64,000 nt of DNA, taken from NCBI GenBank assembly GCA_963697455.1, contig CAVOOI010000014.1, positions 62,001-126,000 of the forward strand, in the 5' to 3' direction. This document shows positions 1-9,172 of the stretch, piece by piece. A program made the position numbers and the translations under genes. Every line of letters starts with the position of its first letter. The first letter of the stretch is position 1. Below the pieces are notes generated by a model. The model worked only from the letters and a program-made list of their open reading frames with translations, was not told where the DNA came from and did no database searches. This DNA is from JAFEDN01 sp963697455 (lineage in GTDB: Bacteria; Pseudomonadota; Gammaproteobacteria; Coxiellales; Coxiellaceae).

Positions 1-1
1 T

Positions 2-1276
2 CAGGTCAGTAGCGCTATTACCTCGCGATTAGTTAAATTAGGCGCGCAAATTTTTCTAGGCCATGAAGCAGAGCATTTGCATGAAGTGGATGCAGTGGTT
101 TATTCCAGCGCAATCAATCCTAAAAATCCTGAATTTATATTTGCGAAGCAACAAGAGTTACCCTTGGTGCTACGCGGGCAGCTTTTGGCTGAAATCGTAG
201 CTTATGGGCACAGTATCGCGATTGCCGGTACGCATGGCAAAACCACCACGACTGGTTTAGCTGGTTTATTACTCACTTTGGCTGAACGTGATCCCACTTA
301 TGTCATTGGTGGCGTATTGCGCGGCAGTGAAAGTACAGTGCGTATTGGTAAAGGCCCGGATATTGTCGCTGAAGCAGATGAGAGCGACACTTCTTTTTTA
401 TTTTTAAAACCACATGCTGCAATTGTCACTAACATTGAAGCTGATCATTTAGAAAATTATCACTGGGATTTTAGTTGCTTGAAACAATCTTTTATTGATT
501 TTCTAAATAGCGTTGGTCCTGAGGGAGTAGCGATAGTGTGCTTGGATGATCCTACGGTACGCGAAATTTTGCCGAAAATTAAAACTCGCGTAATCACTTA
601 TGGTTTTTCGGACCAGGCGCAAATTCGCGCGGAAAAATTTCAACAGTTAGGTTTAAAAAGTTATTTTCGTTTAATCCGGCACGGCCGGCCTTTTCCAGAT
701 ATTGCAGTTCTAAACATGCCTGGGCTCCATAATGTTTTAAATGCATTAGCCATAGTGGCTTTAGCAAGTGAATATGCAGTGAGCGATCAGGCATTGCTAA
801 AAACTTTAGCTGAATTTCCGGGGATGGGGCGGCGTTTTCATCCTTGTGGCGAAATTAATGTCAAAGGCGGCAAGGCGCTGCTGTTTAACGATTACGGCCA
901 CCATCCTACAGAAATTAAAGCGACTATCTCGGCGGCGCGTTTGGCCTGGCCTGGGCGGCGGCTGGTGATGGCGTTTCAACCGCACCGGTATTCGCGCACC
1001 CAAGCATTACTGGATGATTTTGCGCAGGTGCTCAGTCAAACCGACGTTTTATTATTGCTCGATATTTACGGCGCTGGAGAAGCGCCGATCTCCGGAGTTA
1101 ATGGCGAAGTACTTTATCATGCCGTATGCCGCCACTCGCATTTAAACGCACATTTTGTTCCTGACTTGAGTGATCTGCCAGCCACTTTGCGTTCACTATT
1201 GCAAGATGGCGACATTGTCTTGTTACAGGGAGCAGGCAACATTGAATCCGTAGTCAAAGAAATCCGCGCTCTTTAA
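2..1276 (+). CDS. murC: UDP-N-acetylmuramate--L-alanine ligase, 5' end cut by window
   Basis: MurC ligates L-alanine to UDP-MurNAc with ATP in the cytoplasm, the first peptide step of peptidoglycan synthesis. The reading frame is open from base 2, so the gene is cut by the window edge and roughly the first 30-40 residues are missing. The TTG at 77 is an internal codon, not a start. The visible N-terminal part reads SSAIT...GAQIFLGHEAEH and VVYSSAI, as in the MurC N-terminal domain. The Mur-ligase P-loop GTHGKTTTT lies near bases 227-253 and the C-terminal domain has FNDYGHHPTEI. The stop at 1274-1276 is followed within 45 bases by ftsQ. In related bacteria murB and ddl usually lie between these two genes and they are not here. 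Family identity is secure. Confidence 0.96.
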   Translation, partial: QVSSAITSRLVKLGAQIFLGHEAEHLHEVDAVVYSSAINPKNPEFIFAKQQELPLVLRGQLLAEIVAYGHSIAIAGTHGKTTTTGLAGLLLTLAERDPTYVIGGVLRGSESTVRIGKGPDIVAEADESDTSFLFLKPHAAIVTNIEADHLENYHWDFSCLKQSFIDFLNSVGPEGVAIVCLDDPTVREILPKIKTRVITYGFSDQAQIRAEKFQQLGLKSYFRLIRHGRPFPDIAVLNMPGLHNVLNALAIVALASEYAVSDQALLKTLAEFPGMGRRFHPCGEINVKGGKALLFNDYGHHPTEIKATISAARLAWPGRRLVMAFQPHRYSRTQALLDDFAQVLSQTDVLLLLDIYGAGEAPISGVNGEVLYHAVCRHSHLNAHFVPDLSDLPATLRSLLQDGDIVLLQGAGNIESVVKEIRAL

Positions 1277-1320
1277 ATGTTTTATTGACCTGTCGCTCTG
1301 GCTTTTATAACATGTTCGTT

Positions 1321-2055
1321 ATGTCCAACTATAACAAAAAGCGATCACAGTCAGGTCAATGGCGCGCTTACTGGCCTAAGCTATTAACAGGATTGATAAT
1401 GGGGCTAGTGATTGCTGCCGGATTGTGGGTGTGGCAGCAGGTCAGTGATCCAAGGACCTTGCCTTTCCATGAGGTACGGATTCAAGGCCAGTTTAAACAC
1501 TTGAGCACATCTCAACTGCAACACTCTACTCAACAATCCATTAATGGTGGTTTTTTTACCTTAAACATGCAAGCCGTAAGACGAAATTTAATGATTAACC
1601 CCTGGGTTGAGGACGTGGCGGTGCGCCGGTTGCCGGGAATATTGATCGTAGCGGTTAAAGAACAAGAGCCGGTGGCGCGCTGGAATGATCAATATTTATT
1701 TAATTCCGATCAGCAATTATTTTTTGCGCCCCAAGATACTCCCGCCGGATTACCCATTCTGCGGGGCCCTACGGATCAGCCGCAAACCGTGCTGACTAAT
1801 TATCAGCTCATAGCGACTATGCTTAAGCCTTTAAATATTCAAGCGAGCCAGTTACAACTCAGTGATCGCGGTAGTTGGGAATTAACGATGGACAATGGCA
1901 TCGTCATCACCATCGGCAGCGAGGAGGTGTTGCCCCGAGTCCAGAGATTAGCGCACTGGTACCCCAAACTGGTAGGTGATAACGCCGCCGAAGTCACTAC
2001 CATTGATTTGCGCTATCCCAACAGCATCGCCATCGCTTGGAAAAATAATAAATAA
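1321..2055 (+). CDS. ftsQ: cell division protein FtsQ
   Basis: FtsQ is a bitopic inner-membrane protein that links early and late divisome proteins (FtsQLB). The 244-residue product from the ATG at 1321 has a basic cytoplasmic tail (NKKRSQSGQ), one membrane segment (about residues 20-38, LLTGLIMGLVIAAGLWVW), then a POTRA-like domain starting FHEVRIQGQFKHLS and the FtsQ domain with NPWVEDVAVRRLPG. An in-frame TTG at 1285 and an ATG at 1312 would lengthen it. I prefer 1321 because it gives a normal short cytoplasmic tail, but 1312 cannot be excluded. It lies between murC and ftsA in the same direction, as expected for the dcw cluster. Confidence 0.9.
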   Translation: MSNYNKKRSQSGQWRAYWPKLLTGLIMGLVIAAGLWVWQQVSDPRTLPFHEVRIQGQFKHLSTSQLQHSTQQSINGGFFTLNMQAVRRNLMINPWVEDVAVRRLPGILIVAVKEQEPVARWNDQYLFNSDQQLFFAPQDTPAGLPILRGPTDQPQTVLTNYQLIATMLKPLNIQASQLQLSDRGSWELTMDNGIVITIGSEEVLPRVQRLAHWYPKLVGDNAAEVTTIDLRYPNSIAIAWKNNK

Positions 2056-2148
2056 ACATATCCTGATAAGTAACTTATTCTGTAGCGCTTCGGAGTGCAA
2101 TCGCATATAATGCCTCAACATGAATTTTTTCAGGAGTTTTCAACAGGT

Positions 2149-3384
2149 ATGGCAAAAAAACCAGATCAAAATTTAATCGTTGCACTCGATGTGGGCACCA
2201 GCAAAATTGCCGCACTAGTGGGACAGGTAGCGGATGATGGCCAGATTGAAGTGATTGGTTTTGGCAGCCATCCTTCCAACGGTTTAAAACGCGGAGTAGT
2301 CGTTAATATTGAATCTACCGTGCAATCGATGCAGCGCGCAATTGAAGAAGCGGAGCTCATGGCCGGCTGTCAAATTCGTTCAGCGTATACAGGAATTGCA
2401 GGCAGTCATATTCGCAGTTTAAATTCGCATGGCATTGTCGCCATCCGCGACCGCGAAGTGAATCAATCCGATGTCGATCGCGTTATTGACGCTGCGAAAG
2501 CCCTGGCCATTCCCGCGGATCAAAAAATCCTCCACATTATTCCCCAAGAATTTATTATTGATGCGCAAGAAGGCGTGCGGGAACCGGTTGGTATGTCCGG
2601 AGTTCGTCTGGAAGCGAAAGTCCATATCGTGACTGGAGCAGTCAGCGCAGCCCAAAACATTAGTAAATGTGTGCGACGATGTGGATTAGAAGTGAGCGAT
2701 ATTGTCTTAGAACAGCTTGCTTCCAGTCATTCTGTCCTCACTGAAGATGAAAAAGAACTGGGCGTTTGCATGATTGATATGGGTGGCGGCACCACCGACA
2801 TTGCCATTTTTACCGACGGCGCCATTCGCCATACGGCAGTGATTCCCATCGCCGGCGATCATGTCACCAGTGATATTGCAGTGGCTATGCGCACACCTAT
2901 GCAATACGCAGAGCAGCTTAAAATAAAACACGCCTCGGTTTCCTCAGAGAGCACCAATGGACAAGAGGGGATTCAAGTTGCTAGTGTAGCTAAAAGGCCC
3001 CCGAAACAAATTCATAAAAATGATTTGACTCAAGTAGTCAAAGCGCGCTATGAAGAGTTATTTACATTAGTATTGGCCGAGTTGCGCCGCAGTGGATTTG
3101 AAGATTTAATTGCGGCAGGCATTGTCTTAACCGGCGGCGCCTCGAAAGTACACGGCGGTTTAGAATTGGCGGAAAAGGTATTTCAAATGCCAGTGCGTTT
3201 GGGTGTGCCCCAAAACGTGCGTGGTTTAGTGGATGTTCGCGATAATCCAGCTTTTGCAACCGGCGTAGGGTTATTGTTGTATGGCTGGCAGCAGCAAGCG
3301 GGAATATCCGCAGGGTTTGATTTGGATCGTACTGAAGCGGGTATATGGAAGCGTATGAAAAAATGGTTTCAAGGCCATTTTTAA
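2149..3384 (+). CDS. ftsA: cell division protein FtsA
   Basis: FtsA is an actin-like ATPase that tethers FtsZ to the inner membrane. The start at ATG 2149 gives MAKKPDQNLIVALDVGTSK, matching the usual FtsA N-terminus; an in-frame ATG at 2110 would add 13 residues, and an AGGAG at 2132-2136 lies between the two. Seen in the 411-residue product: the first phosphate loop ALDVGTSKIAALVG, the second phosphate motif IDMGGGTTDIAIF, the adenosine motif IVLTGGASKVHG, and a C-terminal amphipathic helix (GIWKRMKKWFQGHF) that in this family binds the membrane. It is followed by ftsZ after a 95-base gap holding a small hairpin. Confidence 0.95.
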   Translation: MAKKPDQNLIVALDVGTSKIAALVGQVADDGQIEVIGFGSHPSNGLKRGVVVNIESTVQSMQRAIEEAELMAGCQIRSAYTGIAGSHIRSLNSHGIVAIRDREVNQSDVDRVIDAAKALAIPADQKILHIIPQEFIIDAQEGVREPVGMSGVRLEAKVHIVTGAVSAAQNISKCVRRCGLEVSDIVLEQLASSHSVLTEDEKELGVCMIDMGGGTTDIAIFTDGAIRHTAVIPIAGDHVTSDIAVAMRTPMQYAEQLKIKHASVSSESTNGQEGIQVASVAKRPPKQIHKNDLTQVVKARYEELFTLVLAELRRSGFEDLIAAGIVLTGGASKVHGGLELAEKVFQMPVRLGVPQNVRGLVDVRDNPAFATGVGLLLYGWQQQAGISAGFDLDRTEAGIWKRMKKWFQGHF

Positions 3385-3404
3385 AATAGTATAGTCAGAG
3401 CCGC

Positions 3405-3441
3405 CCCCGCGACTTGATCGCTTCCCTTTTTCAAAGGGAGG
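3405..3441 (+). promoter_or_regulatory. hairpin leader in ftsA-ftsZ gap
   Basis: The gap between ftsA and ftsZ holds two adjacent hairpins. GCGA-cttga-TCGC at 3409-3421 shares its loop with the larger hairpin at 28834-28870 and looks like a decayed copy of it. CTTCCCTTT (3421-3429) pairs with AAAGGGAGG (3433-3441) around a 3-base loop. No T-run follows, so this does not look like an intrinsic terminator. It may tune ftsZ expression or be inert repeat debris. The ribosome binding site of ftsZ (GAGAGG, 3466-3471) lies downstream and outside both hairpins. Confidence 0.4.
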
Positions 3442-3479
3442 AATTAGATTACAGTTTTTGATATTGAGAGGTTAAAAAT

Positions 3480-4637
3480 ATGTTTGAATTAGGTGATAAT
3501 ATTCCGCACAACGCCTTAATTAAAGTAGTCGGTATCGGCGGCGGCGGCGGCAATGCCATTGAACACATGATGGCGGAAAGTATTGAAGGCGTTGAATTTA
3601 TTTGTGCAAACACGGATGCGCAAGCCTTGCAGCGCTCGAGCGCGCGCACCGTGATTCAATTAGGCGAAGAAATCACCAAAGGTCTAGGTGCAGGCGCTAA
3701 TCCAGATATTGGCCGTCAGGCAGCCGAAGAAAACCGGGACCGTATTCGTGAAGCACTAGAAGGCACCGATATGGTATTCCTGACCGCGGGCATGGGTGGT
3801 GGTACTGGCACTGGCGGAGCGCCAATTATAGCTTCTATTGCTAAAGAACTAGGCATTTTAACGGTAGCTGTAGTCACTAAACCATTTGCGTTCGAAGGCC
3901 GTAAGCGGATGCGCATTGCTGAAGAAGGTATAAAATCCCTGTCTAAATACGTCGATTCATTAATCACTATTCCCAATAATAAATTACTCAGCGTATTAGG
4001 CAAAAATATTTCGTTACTCAATGCTTTCAAAGCCGCTAATAATGTTTTACGTGGCGCGGTACAAGGTATTGCTGATCTAATCACCCGCCCAGGCTTGATC
4101 AATGTGGATTTTGCCGATGTGCGCACGGTTATGTCTGAAATGGGCATGGCGATGATGGGGACCGGTATCGGCACTGGTGAAAACCGCGCGCGCGAAGCCG
4201 CTGAATCGGCTATCTCCAGTCCGTTGCTCGAAGATGTCGATTTTTCCGGCGCTCGTGGTGTGCTAGTCAATATCACCGCCGGCTCGGATATGTCGATTGG
4301 TGAATTTGAAGCTGTCGGCGAAGCGATTAAAGGCTTTACTTCAGAAAATGCTACCGTGGTGGTTGGTACGGTGATTGATCCGGATATGACCGAAGAAATG
4401 CGGGTAACCATCGTCGTAACCGGTTTAGGCCGCGATTTTGATAAAGAAGAACTCAAACCACAAGCAGCCCTTACCAAAACTCGGAATGATGGCACGGTTG
4501 ATTATCATCAACTTGACCGCCCAACTTATTTGCGCCAACAAGATTCAGTTAAAAAGACTGCCGAAGGTGAAGATTTACGTGATAAAGATACCGAATACCT
4601 AGATATCCCAGCATTTTTGCGTAGACAAGAAGACTAA
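3480..4637 (+). CDS. ftsZ: cell division protein FtsZ
   Basis: FtsZ is the tubulin-like GTPase that polymerises at midcell and scaffolds the divisome. The 385-residue product has the GTP-binding core with GIGGGGGNAIEHM (about residues 18-30), the tubulin signature GMGGGTGTGGAP (residues 104-115) and the T7 synergy region NVDFADVRTVM. The C-terminal conserved peptide YLDIPAFLRRQ, which binds FtsA and ZipA, ends the protein. The start is an ATG with GAGAGG nine bases upstream. Length and motifs are normal for proteobacterial FtsZ. Confidence 0.98.
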   Translation: MFELGDNIPHNALIKVVGIGGGGGNAIEHMMAESIEGVEFICANTDAQALQRSSARTVIQLGEEITKGLGAGANPDIGRQAAEENRDRIREALEGTDMVFLTAGMGGGTGTGGAPIIASIAKELGILTVAVVTKPFAFEGRKRMRIAEEGIKSLSKYVDSLITIPNNKLLSVLGKNISLLNAFKAANNVLRGAVQGIADLITRPGLINVDFADVRTVMSEMGMAMMGTGIGTGENRAREAAESAISSPLLEDVDFSGARGVLVNITAGSDMSIGEFEAVGEAIKGFTSENATVVVGTVIDPDMTEEMRVTIVVTGLGRDFDKEELKPQAALTKTRNDGTVDYHQLDRPTYLRQQDSVKKTAEGEDLRDKDTEYLDIPAFLRRQED

Positions 4638-4683
4638 AGTTGCGATAAACTGCGCCTTTAAAAATTGAACGGACTGTACGTTT

Positions 4684-5607
4684 ATGGTTAAACAACGCAC
4701 CCTTGCGAATGAAGTAAAAACTGCCGGTATTGGAGTCCATACTGGCCAGATGGTTTACTTGACGCTGTCCCCGGCCCCCGCCAATGCTGGTATTGTTTTT
4801 CGCCGGGTGGATTTAAATCCGGTAGTGGAAATTCCGGCCCACCCTTCCAATGTGGGCGATACCAGCATGTGCACCTGTTTAATCAAAGATGGTGTGCGAG
4901 TCGCTACCGTTGAACACTTAATGTCGGCTTTCGCTGGTTTAGGCGTTGATAATGTATACGTAGACCTGACCGCTCCAGAAGTACCGATTATGGATGGCAG
5001 TGCCGCGACGTTTGTGTTTCTGATTCAGTCTGTCGGCCTTGCCGAGCAGAACTCACCAAAACGATTTATCCGGGTTAAGCGTCGCATTACGGTCAAAGAT
5101 GGCGATAAAAAAGCCCAGTTATTACCTTATGAAGGTTTTAAAGTGAGTTTTGGCATTGATTTCGACCATCCGGCTTTTAATGAAACCAATCAATACGCTT
5201 GTGTAGATTTTGCGTTGACTTCTTATGCTAAAGAAATTTCCCGGGCGCGCACTTTTGGTTTTCTATCCGAATACGAATTTATCCGCGAAAACAATTTAGC
5301 ATTAGGCGTTAGCTTGGATAACACTATCGTGCTAGACGAGTATAAAGTCGTCAACAAGGATGGCTTACGCTATGAAGATGAGTTCGTCAAACACAAAATC
5401 CTGGACGCTCTAGGCGATCTTTATTTATTAGGCCACCCTGTGATCGGAGCGTTTTCCGGTTATAAATCCGGTCACGCGTTAAATAGCCGATTGCTGGATA
5501 AATTAATGAGTTACCCTCAGGCCTGGGAAATCGTCACGTTCGAAGATTCCGCTAAAATCCCCGTGGGCTATGCGCCAGTAATGGAGCATGCTGCACTCAT
5601 AACCTAA
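4684..5607 (+). CDS. lpxC: UDP-3-O-acyl-N-acetylglucosamine deacetylase
   Basis: LpxC is the zinc amidase that commits UDP-acyl-GlcNAc to lipid A synthesis. The 307-residue product begins MVKQRTLANEVKTAGIGVHTG, the classic N-terminus. Zinc ligands are visible: His78 in VEHLMSA, and the histidine and aspartate of HKILDALGD. The downstream loop YKSGHALN carries the catalytic histidine. The gene follows ftsZ as in most gammaproteobacteria and converges with dciA. Confidence 0.98.
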   Translation: MVKQRTLANEVKTAGIGVHTGQMVYLTLSPAPANAGIVFRRVDLNPVVEIPAHPSNVGDTSMCTCLIKDGVRVATVEHLMSAFAGLGVDNVYVDLTAPEVPIMDGSAATFVFLIQSVGLAEQNSPKRFIRVKRRITVKDGDKKAQLLPYEGFKVSFGIDFDHPAFNETNQYACVDFALTSYAKEISRARTFGFLSEYEFIRENNLALGVSLDNTIVLDEYKVVNKDGLRYEDEFVKHKILDALGDLYLLGHPVIGAFSGYKSGHALNSRLLDKLMSYPQAWEIVTFEDSAKIPVGYAPVMEHAALIT

Positions 5608-5620
5608 ATTGATTTTTCCT

Positions 5621-6040
5621 TTATGAGCTGAGTTTAGTCAGCGCCCGCTTTAGTAATGGGCTACTCACTGTTTCGGCCAAGTCTTGCAGCAATTCTTTAT
5701 TGGTTGCTGAAATTATTCTAATCGTGGGGATGACTGAAGTTTTTTGTTGATTTTGCGGTGGGCAAACGCGGAAATTTAAATCTCGCAAATAAGCGCATTG
5801 CGGATGCTGTTTTAATTGCTGAAGTAATTGAGGTTTACAATACCGTAAATTCATCAGCCAGGCGGCCCCATCTACCAGGATAGTCCATTCCGTTGCCGTA
5901 GCTTGACCGACTTGACAATGCGTGCGGCAATTTTCCGGCAGATACTCATTCAATATGTGATTCATTGCCGCCAACCGTTGCGCGTGGCGCACAATTTTTC
6001 GTAACTCACTGCCGCCATGGTCTTGCAGCAACGTAGTCAT
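5621..6040 (-). CDS. dciA: DciA-like protein (DUF721)
   Basis: The minus-strand product resembles the DUF721/DciA family, whose members help load the replicative helicase DnaB in bacteria without DnaC. Its position, convergent with lpxC and divergent from secA, is the usual dciA neighbourhood in this class and supports the call. The start at 6040 (MTTLLQDHGGSELRKIVRHA, 139 residues) is preceded by AAGGA with about 11 bases spacing. Upstream in-frame ATGs at 6067-6076 and a TTG at 6106 would give up to 161 residues. The family is weakly conserved, so this rests partly on context. Confidence 0.75.
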   Translation of the reverse strand: MTTLLQDHGGSELRKIVRHAQRLAAMNHILNEYLPENCRTHCQVGQATATEWTILVDGAAWLMNLRYCKPQLLQQLKQHPQCAYLRDLNFRVCPPQNQQKTSVIPTIRIISATNKELLQDLAETVSSPLLKRALTKLSS

Positions 6041-6178
6041 TGTCTGTGGGTCCTTTTCATTAAGCATCATCTTCATCAAAGTGCCAGATTCTGATTTTGA
6101 CGTCAATCATTAGTTTTCATCCTCCCGGAATTATGCGAAAATTCAGACTTTGAACTAGATGAGTGGGTGGCATAAAAA

Positions 6179-8914
6179 ATGATCAATATTCTCAAGAGCA
6201 TTTTCGGTACACGCAATGACCGGCTGCTGCGCGTATTCTGGCGCAACGTAAAAAAAATCAACGAATTGGAGCCGGAAATTCAGGCGTTAAGCGATGCTGA
6301 ATTGCGAGGGAAAACCGCGGAATTTAAACAGCGGCTGGAAAAAGGCGCCAGCTTAAACGATATCCTTCCTGAAGCATTCGCCACGGTGCGGGAAGTGAGT
6401 CGCCGTACGATGGGCATGCGGCATTTTGACGTTCAGCTTATCGGCGGCATGGTGCTGAACTCCGGAAAAATTTCCGAAATGCGCACGGGTGAAGGTAAAA
6501 CCTTAAGCGCCACCTTGGCTGCCTATCTGAATGCTTTAACTGGCCAGGGCGTGCATATCGTGACTGTCAACGATTATTTAGCCAAACGCGACGCGGAATG
6601 GATGCGGCCTATTTATGAATTTCTGGGCCTCACCGTCGATTATAACTTGGCGAATATGAACACCCAGCAGAAGAAAACTGCTTATTTAGCGGATATTGTG
6701 TACGGCACCAATAATGAATTTGGTTTTGATTATCTACGCGACAATATGGTTTACAATTTAGAAACCCGCGTGCAACGTGAGCTGCATTATGCCATTGTCG
6801 ACGAAGTGGATTCTATTTTAATCGACGAAGCGCGCACGCCGTTGATTATTTCCGGTCAAGCGGAAGCTTCTTCTGATTTATATTTAAAAATTAAAGAGCT
6901 GATTCCCCATTTAAAAGAACAAAAAATGAAGGAAGATCAGAAAGAAGAAGATTTACCTGAGGAACAGCGCGGTGATTTTTATCTCGATGAAAAAAGCCGG
7001 CAAGCATTTCTCACCGAGCACGGCCATGAAAAAATTGAGACCTTGTTGTTGCAAATGGGTTTGTTAGGGCCGGGCGATAGCTTATATGATCCTGCGCACA
7101 TCAGTCTTATGCACTATATTAATGCGACTTTGCGCGCCAATACTTTGTATCAACGCGATGTGCATTATGTAGTGAAAAACGATCAGATCATGATCGTTGA
7201 TGAACATACCGGGCGCTTGATGGAAGGCCGCCGCTGGTCGGAAGGATTACATCAAGCCGTGGAAGCCAAAGAAGGCGTGCCCATTCAATTAGAAAATCAA
7301 ACTTTGGCCACGATTACTTTGCAAAATTATTTTCGCTTATATGAAAAATTATCCGGCATGACCGGTACGGCGGATACCGAAGCGTTTGAATTTCAAAAAA
7401 TATATGGTTTAGAAGTGGTGGTGATTCCGCCCAACCGTCCAACCGTCCGTAAAGATTTAGGCGACCAAGTATTTTTGACCCAGCAGCAGAAATACAAAGT
7501 GATTGTCGAAAAAATTAAAGAATTGCGTGAAAAGCAGCACCCGGTTTTGGTCGGTACGGCTTCGATTGAAAACTCGGAAAAAATATCCTGGCTATTGCAA
7601 AAGGAAAAAGTTCCCCATCAGGTACTCAACGCTAAGCAGCACGAATTTGAAGCCAAAATTATTGCTGAAGCTGGGCGCCCCGGGACTATCACCATTGCCA
7701 CCAATATGGCGGGACGTGGTACGGACATTGTATTGGGCGGAAATTTAGAAACTGAACTAGCGGAATTAAAAGACGCTGCTCCCGAAGAAATTGAGCGGCA
7801 TAAACTGGATTGGAAAAAACGGCATGAATTAGTGCTGCAAACCGGCGGCTTACATGTATTAGGCACTGAACGTCACGAATCGCGCCGGATTGATAATCAA
7901 CTGCGGGGCCGTTCTGGCCGGCAAGGCGATCCAGGCAGTTCGCAATTTTATCTTTCTATGGAAGATAATTTATTACGTATTTTCGCCGCTGAACGCATGG
8001 CGAATATTATGCGCCGTTTAGGAGTGCAAGAGCAGGATGTTATCGAACATCCGATGATTACGCGGGCCATTGAGCGCGCCCAAAAGCGGGTGGAAGGCAT
8101 CAACTTTGACATCCGTAAAAATCTGCTTGAATACGATGATGTCGCCAATGACCAACGGAAAGTGATTTACCAGCAGCGTTTAGAGTTATTGAAATCTACG
8201 GACCTTAATCAAACCGTGATTAATATGCGCAATGATTCGATCGATAATATGATCGACACTTATATTCCGCCGCAAAGTGTAGAGGAACAATGGAATATCC
8301 CAGGTTTAGAGCAAATCATCCATCAAGATTTTAATTTGAAATTACCCATCAGCACATGGTTGAATCAGGATGAGAAATTACATGAAGAAACCTTGCGCGA
8401 AAAAATTATTCAAGAAATCAGCGCCGCCTACAATCTTAAAGTGGCGGCTATGGATCCGCAAAATATTCAAAGTATGCAGAAATCTATTATATTACAAACT
8501 TTGGATTCGCACTGGCGTGATCATTTAGCGGCAATGGATCAATTACGTCAAGGCATTCATTTACGTGGTTATGCTCAAAAAAATCCAGCGCAGGAATTTA
8601 AGCGCGAGTCATTCACCCTGTTTACGGATATGTTGGGCAGCATTAAATATCAAGTGGTTTCTACTTTAAGCAAGATCCAAATAGCCGATGAAACTCAAGC
8701 GGCAGCCATAGCGCCGCCACCGGTAACGCATTTGAGTTTTCAACATGCGGAAATTAATAGCCTACCTGGAACAGAAACCACGGCTCAAGCTAACCCAGAA
8801 ATGACAGCGGCCGGAGTGCAAACAATAGTGCGCCAAGAACCGAAAGTAGGCCGCAACGACCCTTGTCCGTGCGGTTCTGGAAAAAAATACAAACAATGTC
8901 ATGGCCAGTTGTGA
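6179..8914 (+). CDS. secA: preprotein translocase ATPase SecA
   Basis: SecA is the motor that pushes unfolded precursors through SecYEG using ATP. The 911-residue product has the full domain order: Walker A MRTGEGKT (residues 101-108), Walker B with DEVDSILIDEAR, the conserved TNMAGRGTDI and GRSGRQGDPG motifs of the second nucleotide-binding domain, and the C-terminal zinc finger CPCGSGKKYKQCHG (Cys896, Cys898, Cys907, His908) that binds SecB and phospholipid. The start ATG lies just downstream of the divergent dciA. A terminator follows at 8948-8980. Confidence 0.98.
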   Translation: MINILKSIFGTRNDRLLRVFWRNVKKINELEPEIQALSDAELRGKTAEFKQRLEKGASLNDILPEAFATVREVSRRTMGMRHFDVQLIGGMVLNSGKISEMRTGEGKTLSATLAAYLNALTGQGVHIVTVNDYLAKRDAEWMRPIYEFLGLTVDYNLANMNTQQKKTAYLADIVYGTNNEFGFDYLRDNMVYNLETRVQRELHYAIVDEVDSILIDEARTPLIISGQAEASSDLYLKIKELIPHLKEQKMKEDQKEEDLPEEQRGDFYLDEKSRQAFLTEHGHEKIETLLLQMGLLGPGDSLYDPAHISLMHYINATLRANTLYQRDVHYVVKNDQIMIVDEHTGRLMEGRRWSEGLHQAVEAKEGVPIQLENQTLATITLQNYFRLYEKLSGMTGTADTEAFEFQKIYGLEVVVIPPNRPTVRKDLGDQVFLTQQQKYKVIVEKIKELREKQHPVLVGTASIENSEKISWLLQKEKVPHQVLNAKQHEFEAKIIAEAGRPGTITIATNMAGRGTDIVLGGNLETELAELKDAAPEEIERHKLDWKKRHELVLQTGGLHVLGTERHESRRIDNQLRGRSGRQGDPGSSQFYLSMEDNLLRIFAAERMANIMRRLGVQEQDVIEHPMITRAIERAQKRVEGINFDIRKNLLEYDDVANDQRKVIYQQRLELLKSTDLNQTVINMRNDSIDNMIDTYIPPQSVEEQWNIPGLEQIIHQDFNLKLPISTWLNQDEKLHEETLREKIIQEISAAYNLKVAAMDPQNIQSMQKSIILQTLDSHWRDHLAAMDQLRQGIHLRGYAQKNPAQEFKRESFTLFTDMLGSIKYQVVSTLSKIQIADETQAAAIAPPPVTHLSFQHAEINSLPGTETTAQANPEMTAAGVQTIVRQEPKVGRNDPCPCGSGKKYKQCHGQL

Positions 8915-8940
8915 CATGCTCTACTGGTCGGTACCGCACT

Positions 8941-8980
8941 AAAAAAAGCCCCATTCAGGGTGGGGCGCTAAACTTTTTTT
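8941..8980 (+). terminator. intrinsic terminator of secA
   Basis: A GC-rich stem GCCCCA (8948-8953) pairs with TGGGGC (8961-8966) around the loop TTCAGGG. It is preceded by a run of A and followed at 8974-8980 by a run of seven T. It lies 33 bases past the secA stop codon. Confidence 0.85.
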
Positions 8981-9172
8981 AATAATTCCTTAAGGTTAAT
9001 AAGTTAGATTTACCTCTAGCTGTAACACCAGTGAAAAAGATTGTAATTTTGCTTATGGAGAAAAACTTTAATAGAATACAGAAACCCAGGAGTTCCCCTG
9101 GTGAAAGGAGGAGAAATTGTACTTTCCTCTCTTCGTTCTCCCCTCTAACTGATCAAATGTGAAAGGTGTTTC

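Noticed and set aside
3716..4495. 259-codon minus-strand open frame inside ftsZ
   Set aside because: It is antisense to a strongly conserved gene and its residue content (serine-rich, no domain) is what a shadow frame gives.
9055..9162. 35-codon frame before tolQ
   Set aside because: No ribosome binding site, no similarity, and low-complexity residues; likely chance.
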